A DNA stretch of 12,655 nucleotides from Candidatus Treponema faecavium (GTDB lineage Bacteria > Spirochaetota > Spirochaetia > Treponematales > Treponemataceae): NCBI GenBank assembly GCA_019113455.1, contig DXHG01000083.1, positions 1 to 12,655 on the forward strand, read 5' to 3'. Position 1 is the first letter of the stretch, and each line of letters opens with the position of its first letter. Below, one piece after another: positions 8,482 through 12,655 of this stretch. A program made the position numbers and the translations under genes. The notes beneath the pieces were generated by a model. That model saw nothing but the letters and a program-made list of their open reading frames with translations. It had not been told where the DNA came from and ran no database searches.

Positions 8482-9846
8482 ATGAAAAAAAAGTTTAAGC
8501 GTATTATCTTTTGTATGATAGGCGCCCTTCTGGCGTCTTGCTCTGACAGTGAGGAAATACAGCTGACGCGGGATATGCGGTATCGCGCGTCAGCTTCTGC
8601 GGTACAGCGGGAGCTTTCTGCTCTGCTGTCTGCGCGGCGGGATGCTGCTGCGGCATTTATAGGCGGCTTAAGCCTTGATGAAAAACTCAGTCAGCTTTTT
8701 TTGATAAATCTTGAAAATGCCGCAGAGTTTGCGCCTGCTGAAACTGACGCTGCAGGCAATCCGCACATTCCCGGCGGTTTTTTATTTTTTTCGTACAACA
8801 TTGCAGATACGCCGGAACAAATTATTTCGTTTACGTCGGATATTATCAATACAAGCGTGAGTGCAGGCCGTGTTCCGCCACTCTTGGTGATTGATCATGA
8901 AGGTGGAGATGTAAACCGGCTTCGCGGCGTTGTGTCTGCGCTGCCTGCGCCGCAGCGCATAGCGGAAAGCGTTTTGCGTGATGATGCAGAACGCTATTAC
9001 GCGAATCAGGGTGAACAACTTGCAGCGCTTGGCTTTCATCTTAATTTGGCGCCCGTTGCGGAAACGCTGCACGCAAAGAATATCGCCTTTTTGGGTTCCC
9101 GCGGGTACGGCGATACAGACACCGTTATGCAATATGCAGGCGCCTGCATACGGGGATACGGCCGAGCTGGTGTAGGAACTGCGCTGAAGCATTTTCCGGG
9201 AAACACGAATACGGACCCGCATACCGGACTGCCGGAACTGTGCGTTGAATCGGAGACATTAGAGCGAGAATACCTGTATCCGTTTTATATGCTTTCACAG
9301 TATAACCCAATGGCGGTGCTGATGTCTCATGTGCGCGTTGCAGGCTTTGACGGAGAGACGCCTGCGTGTTTGTCTTCGTACTGGATAACGGACGTGCTGC
9401 GCAATTCATTTGGCTATAACGGACTAGTGATTTCTGACGACATACTGATGTCTGCGCTTGCCGAAAACGGCTTTCCGCCTGAAGAAGCGGTGCTTGCCGC
9501 ACTCTCTGCCGGTATCGATATGATTATGCTTTCCGAAAAGCGGTATACGCAGTTTCTTGCGCTGATAAAGGAACGAATAGCCCGCGATCCGCAGTTTGCA
9601 CAGCGGATTGACGACGCGGCGGAGCGCATTATACAGGCAAAGATAGACTGCGGGCTGCTTGAGCTGCAGCCGACGGCGGAAGCGCACCCCGCTGTTGACG
9701 CGGCAGCCAAAACAGCAGCCCCTGCATATCAGGTGTCGCTGCCAAAACCGCTTTCTGCGGCGGATATCTCTGCGCGCGTTTCCCGTTTTGCCGCGGCAAA
9801 AGCACGCGGCGATTCACTGTACGCGCAGCTTTGGGGAGAACCGTAA
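8482..9846 (+). CDS. Lipoprotein beta-N-acetylhexosaminidase, GH3 / NagZ type
   Basis: This 454-residue GH3 protein probably removes N-acetylglucosamine from peptidoglycan fragments or other glycans. It begins with a lysine-rich n-region, a hydrophobic core and the lipobox LASC (C20), so it is likely a periplasm- or surface-facing lipoprotein. NagZ signatures follow: VIDHEGGDVNRL (136-147), LKHFPGN with D245-P-H247 (the Asp-His acid/base pair of NagZ), and VISDD, with D319 as the likely nucleophile. One oddity is Asn241 where most NagZ proteins have His in KHFPGH. The frame is open 17 codons further upstream (ATG 8431, inside tatQM), but that start would bury the signal peptide, so ATG 8482 is chosen. 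No clear ribosome site precedes it; re-initiation after the tatQM stop, 26 nt away, is possible. The C-terminal ~60 residues are Ala-rich and unassigned. Confidence 0.88.
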   Translation: MKKKFKRIIFCMIGALLASCSDSEEIQLTRDMRYRASASAVQRELSALLSARRDAAAAFIGGLSLDEKLSQLFLINLENAAEFAPAETDAAGNPHIPGGFLFFSYNIADTPEQIISFTSDIINTSVSAGRVPPLLVIDHEGGDVNRLRGVVSALPAPQRIAESVLRDDAERYYANQGEQLAALGFHLNLAPVAETLHAKNIAFLGSRGYGDTDTVMQYAGACIRGYGRAGVGTALKHFPGNTNTDPHTGLPELCVESETLEREYLYPFYMLSQYNPMAVLMSHVRVAGFDGETPACLSSYWITDVLRNSFGYNGLVISDDILMSALAENGFPPEEAVLAALSAGIDMIMLSEKRYTQFLALIKERIARDPQFAQRIDDAAERIIQAKIDCGLLELQPTAEAHPAVDAAAKTAAPAYQVSLPKPLSAADISARVSRFAAAKARGDSLYAQLWGEP

Positions 9847-10596
9847 ATGCCGCTCGCTGAACTGCCGCCGCATACGGAACGGCTGCTCTATCATGATGCG
9901 GGCTGCGCCGTTGTGTTAAAATATCCCGGGCAGATCTGCGCCCGCTCGCCGGAAGCGGCAGCGTCTGACAGCAGTTATCTCGCATCTGACTGGGAATCTT
10001 TTTTTTCAGCGGGGCAGAACGGTGTTCCCGCCGGTATGCCTGTCTGCGTAAACCGGCTTGACCGGCCCGTGTCGGGAGCCGCGGTTCTGGCGCTGAACGC
10101 TTCCGCCGCAGCATTGCTGTCGCGGCAGTTTACAGGCTCTGCTGTAGAGAAGGAATACTGGGCGATTGTGGAAGGCCGCATTGCTGATGACGGCAAAGAA
10201 CGCCTGCTTGAGCACTATCTGTCGTTCAACACTAAAACACAGAAAGCGCGCGTGTCTGAAAACCCGTTCCGTGCGGCACGCCGCGCGCGTTTAGTGTGGC
10301 GCTGCATCGGAATCGGAACGCATTACAGTTTTCTTATTGTGCGGCTGCTTACCGGCCGGACGCATCAGATACGGGCGCAGCTTGCGGCGATAGGACTGCC
10401 GGTTAAAGGTGACATAAAATACGGCGCAAAAAGAAGCGAGCGCCTTGGCGGCATCAGACTCCATGCGCGGAGCCTTGCGTTCAGACCGACTGCCGCGGCT
10501 GAACGCATACGGGTAACTGCGCCGCTTGTGCTGCACGACAGTCTCTGGACGGCATTTATGCAGGCGGCAGGAGAATATGATGAGCGCGCACGGTAA
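9847..10596 (+). CDS. RluA-family RNA pseudouridine synthase
   Basis: This 249-residue protein converts specific uridines in rRNA or tRNA to pseudouridine in the cytoplasm. The catalytic motif reads NRLDRPVSG (69-77), with D72 the catalytic aspartate. The usual first residue of the motif is His (HRLD), here Asn. Other family motifs are KEYWAIVEG, GRTHQIRAQL, GLPVKGDIKYG and IRLHARSLAF. There is no N-terminal S4 RNA-binding domain, so it resembles the short RluA-like enzymes; its target site cannot be told. The ATG directly abuts the stop of the previous gene, and GGGGAG (9833-9838) serves as ribosome site from inside that gene. The 3' end overlaps the next gene by 17 nt. Confidence 0.9.
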   Translation: MPLAELPPHTERLLYHDAGCAVVLKYPGQICARSPEAAASDSSYLASDWESFFSAGQNGVPAGMPVCVNRLDRPVSGAAVLALNASAAALLSRQFTGSAVEKEYWAIVEGRIADDGKERLLEHYLSFNTKTQKARVSENPFRAARRARLVWRCIGIGTHYSFLIVRLLTGRTHQIRAQLAAIGLPVKGDIKYGAKRSERLGGIRLHARSLAFRPTAAAERIRVTAPLVLHDSLWTAFMQAAGEYDERAR

Positions 10597-11461
10597 AAAA
10601 CAATCTGCAAAACCAAAAAACAATTTCCGCGGCGCGGCCGGTTTTGACGAATGGTATACGCTGGTGTATGGGGAACGCTGGCCGCGGCTTCGCGCCGCGC
10701 TTGGCGGGGAACCGGCCCCTGTCTGCTGGAACGCAGGTGCGCGCGCAGTCAGCGCCGCTGACGTAAGTACTCCCTATTATCTTGACCGCGGCAGCATACT
10801 CGCCGCTCTGGCGCTGCCGCTTGACGGCGCTGAGCGCATACTCGATATGTGCGCCGCCCCCGGCGGAAAAACAGTTGTGCTTGCGTCGATGATGCCTGAC
10901 GGCGCGCTGCTTACGGCAAACGAACGCTCCGCGGCGAGGCGGGCACGGCTTGCAAAGACGATTGCTGCCTGCCTGCCGCCGGACGTGCAGCGGCGCGTGC
11001 GCGTAACCGGTGCTGACGCAGCGGCGCTGTGCCGTCATGCGAATACACATGAGCAGTACGACCGTATTCTGCTTGACGCTCCCTGCTCATCGGAACGCCA
11101 TGTGCTGCGCGATGCGCGGTATCTGAATGAATGGTCGTATTCCCGCATACGCTCGCTTGCGGCGGCACAATGGTCGCTTATATCAAGCGCGTACCGACTG
11201 CTTGCGCGCGGCGGCAAACTCGTGTACGCGACATGCGCGCTGTCTCCCGAAGAAAACGACTGCATTATTGAACGCTTTACAGCGAAATATCCCGATATGA
11301 CCGTAACCGGCTTGCCCCAGATTCCAAGAGCCGAAGCCGCGCGGTTTTGCGCGGACCCGCTTTCCGCATACGAACAAACACGCTGCGGTTTTCATGTGCT
11401 GCCCGATGTGCAGAGCGGGGCAGGACCACTGTTCTTTTCGTGCCTGAACAAAGCGCCGTAA
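10580..11461 (+). CDS. NSUN/RsmB-type RNA 5-methylcytosine methyltransferase
   Basis: This 293-residue protein uses S-adenosylmethionine to methylate C5 of cytosine in RNA. The SAM-binding motif LDMCAAPGGKT lies at 88-98. The two cysteines of the mechanism are in DAPCSSERH (C169, release) and YATCALSPEEN (C219, nucleophile). The cysteine motif followed by Ser-Glu-Arg-His resembles the NSUN3/NSUN4 branch rather than bacterial RsmB, and there is no NusB-like N-terminal domain. A basic, flexible N terminus (about residues 1-20) precedes the fold. Two ATGs stand in tandem (10577, 10580). AGGAG (10569-10573) is better spaced for the second, which is chosen. The gene overlaps the pseudouridine synthase gene by 17 nt, suggesting coupled expression of two RNA-modifying enzymes. 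The gene points at the opposite-strand cluster, with a 31-nt gap. Confidence 0.9.
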   Translation: MSAHGKKQSAKPKNNFRGAAGFDEWYTLVYGERWPRLRAALGGEPAPVCWNAGARAVSAADVSTPYYLDRGSILAALALPLDGAERILDMCAAPGGKTVVLASMMPDGALLTANERSAARRARLAKTIAACLPPDVQRRVRVTGADAAALCRHANTHEQYDRILLDAPCSSERHVLRDARYLNEWSYSRIRSLAAAQWSLISSAYRLLARGGKLVYATCALSPEENDCIIERFTAKYPDMTVTGLPQIPRAEAARFCADPLSAYEQTRCGFHVLPDVQSGAGPLFFSCLNKAP

Positions 11462-11492
11462 CTGCCTCGCGTAAGCACCGATACGTTAGCAT

Positions 11493-11981
11493 TTACGCCT
11501 GCAGCTGCTCAAACGCACGCCGCTTTTTTTGCAGCTCGCGGTCAAAACTGTTTGCAAAGTCAGTGAGTTCTTTTTTTCCGAATTTGCGCGTGCGCTCAAG
11601 CGCAACGCCCGTCATTGCAAGGTCATAGGCAAAGTTGCGAACAGAAAGCCGCTCGGTAATTGTGTCCGCGCTGAACACCGTTCCCCGATCATTCAGCACA
11701 ACGAGGCCTTTTTGTATGAGCCGCGCGGCAAGCGGAATATCGCGGGTAATAACGATGTCCGTTTCTTTTGCGTGCGCGGCGATATAGTCGTCCGCTGCGT
11801 CCTGTTCTGCCTTCGTGATAATGCAGCGCGCGTTGAGCGACGGCGGAAACGGTATTTCTCTGTTTGCGACGAGCCGCACCGGAACCCCATTGCGGAGCGC
11901 AAACCGAAAGATGAGATTACGCACCGCCGCGGGGCAGGAGTCCGCATCAATCCAGACAGTCAGATAGTCTGAAAAAATCAC
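11493..11981 (-). CDS. UPF0178 family protein (YaiI/YqxD, DUF188)
   Basis: This 162-residue protein matches the UPF0178 pattern: WIDADSCP near the N terminus (D12, D14), LVANREIPFP, KAEQDAADDYI, DIVITRDIPLAARLI, LNDRGTVFSADTI, and a C-terminal segment FGKKELTDFANSFDREL. The family is PIN-like, with conserved acidic residues as in nucleases, but its function is not established. The start is GTG at 11981, because the conserved IDAD motif begins only ten residues in and no ATG is available. The GTG overlaps the stop of the upstream zapA-like gene (GTGA, 4 nt), so the two are translationally coupled. Confidence 0.88.
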   Translation of the reverse strand: MIFSDYLTVWIDADSCPAAVRNLIFRFALRNGVPVRLVANREIPFPPSLNARCIITKAEQDAADDYIAAHAKETDIVITRDIPLAARLIQKGLVVLNDRGTVFSADTITERLSVRNFAYDLAMTGVALERTRKFGKKELTDFANSFDRELQKKRRAFEQLQA

Positions 11982-12292
11982 TCAAGCGCCTTGTCAAGCT
12001 TTGCTATGAGCGATAACGCAAGCTGTTCGGTTTTATCGTCGGCTGTATCAGGCTGCTTGTGCTCCTGCAATTTTTTATACTTATTGATCTGCGTTTTTTC
12101 TTTATACAATTCATCGCAGAGCATAATGCCTGCGAGAATCGAAAGCTGAGTAGGATTGGTAAGCGCGGTATCTCTTCCTATCTGCTGTATCGTCTTGCGG
12201 TAATACGCTAACAGATTCTCAAGATACGCGTCATCCTCATCGGCTTTAATCGTAAACTTTGTATCAAGTAAATCGATAGTAAGTATGCCCAT
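11978..12292 (-). CDS. zapA: ZapA-like cell division protein
   Basis: This 104-residue protein fits ZapA, a small cytoplasmic protein that bundles FtsZ filaments at midcell. It opens with a short beta segment (ILTIDLLDTKFTIKADED), followed by YLENLLAYYRKTI, a conserved-looking helix containing ALTNPTQLSILAGIMLCDEL, and a charged C-terminal helix likely to form a coiled coil. Size and order match ZapA, though the family is short and diverse, so the call is moderate. The frame continues upstream to a TTG at 12307, but ATG 12292 directly before the conserved strand is the better start. No strong ribosome site is seen. The gene lies 30 nt after the partial gene at the window edge and overlaps the UPF0178 gene by 4 nt, forming a compact minus-strand operon. 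Confidence 0.75.
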   Translation of the reverse strand: MGILTIDLLDTKFTIKADEDDAYLENLLAYYRKTIQQIGRDTALTNPTQLSILAGIMLCDELYKEKTQINKYKKLQEHKQPDTADDKTEQLALSLIAKLDKALE

Positions 12293-12322
12293 GCGCAGCA
12301 ATAGCAAGACAAGCGTATACGG

Positions 12323-12655
12323 TTAAAAAATGTCGTACTGTCCGTTTTGCGGAGCGACATATCCGCCGTTTTGTTCCTGCGAACCGTCTGAGTTCTGCGA
12401 AACGACTGTATCCTGCGGAACATACGCGTCCTGCGGAACGCTTGGACTGTCTGCCTGATACGCAGCGTCTGCCGTCTGAATCATGGGGTCAAGCGGCATT
12501 TCCTGCTGTGCAAAAAGGCTTTCCGCCTGCGGTGCGGCATGTTCAGACTCGGTTTCGGGCATATATAGTCCGGCATCAGGTACGGGCGGTTCGGCGGCTG
12601 CCGCATACTGCTCGGCGTCAGGAACATACGGCTGCATTTCCTGCTGCGCTTCAGG
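12323..12655 (-). CDS. Hypothetical Pro/Gln/Ala-rich protein, C-terminal part only
   Basis: The frame is open from the right window edge to a TAA at 12323-12325, so the N-terminal part is missing. An internal ATG at 12637 is probably not the start, since codons upstream of it continue in the same low-complexity style. The visible ~110 residues are acidic, rich in Pro, Gln, Ala and Glu, and contain loosely repeated YVP/VPDA/VPQD units. They end in NGQYDIF. No family is recognised. Such tails are usually disordered linkers. Its place just upstream of zapA could hint at a cell-envelope or division role, but that is only a guess. Confidence 0.6.
   Translation of the reverse strand, partial: PEAQQEMQPYVPDAEQYAAAAEPPVPDAGLYMPETESEHAAPQAESLFAQQEMPLDPMIQTADAAYQADSPSVPQDAYVPQDTVVSQNSDGSQEQNGGYVAPQNGQYDIF

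Noticed and set aside
8478..8483. TATAAT overlapping the start of the NagZ-type gene as a promoter
   Set aside because: No -35 box lies at a suitable distance, and a start from it would fall inside the coding region.
10526..10579. Longer N terminus for the NSUN-type methyltransferase
   Set aside because: It would overlap the pseudouridine synthase gene by 71 nt, while a well-spaced AGGAG points to ATG 10580.
11469..11498. Inverted repeat GCGTAA/TTACGC between the converging genes as a bidirectional terminator
   Set aside because: The stem is only 6 bp with an 18-nt loop and no T-run on either strand; it is too weak to call.

Overview
The window looks like a chromosomal segment of a treponeme (spirochaete) with moderately high GC content. 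The main clue is the gene order TPR lipoprotein, DctP-type binding protein, fused DctQM permease. This matches the TatT-TatP-TatQ/M cluster known from Treponema pallidum (TP0956-TP0958). No rRNA, tRNA, CRISPR array or insertion sequence is visible. Base composition and codon use look even across the genes, with no sign of recent transfer.

Layout. Positions 1-324 are non-coding and rich in structure: an exact 18-bp inverted repeat, then three hairpin-bearing copies of a ~51-bp repeat, then a near-consensus sigma-70 promoter with a 16-bp near-palindrome over its start site. This promoter drives oadG-oadA-oadB (325-4082), the sodium-pumping oxaloacetate decarboxylase. A rho-independent terminator follows oadB. 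The 389-bp gap after oadB holds two good rightward promoters. The second places the transcription start about 2 nt before the tatT start codon, so that message would be almost leaderless. Then come tatT, tatP and tatQM (4472-8455), a TRAP importer with a T component. A lipoprotein beta-N-acetylhexosaminidase of the NagZ/GH3 type follows closely, then an RluA-type pseudouridine synthase and an NSUN-type m5C RNA methyltransferase. These six genes are tightly packed and probably co-transcribed at least in part. On the opposite strand, converging on them, are the C-terminal part of an unknown Pro/Gln/Ala-rich protein, a zapA-like gene and a UPF0178 (YaiI/YqxD) gene.

How the genes may work together. 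OadGAB would couple decarboxylation of oxaloacetate to Na+ export. TRAP importers use a Na+ or H+ gradient, so the two adjacent systems could form a sodium circuit in which Oad charges the gradient and Tat spends it on uptake of an unknown ligand. This is inference. The downstream genes concern cell-wall sugar cleavage, RNA modification and cell division, and share no obvious pathway with it.

The most unusual items are the two complete biotinyl domains in OadA, the hairpin repeats with compensatory base changes upstream of oadG, and the near-leaderless tatT promoter. I found no clearly new multi-gene system.
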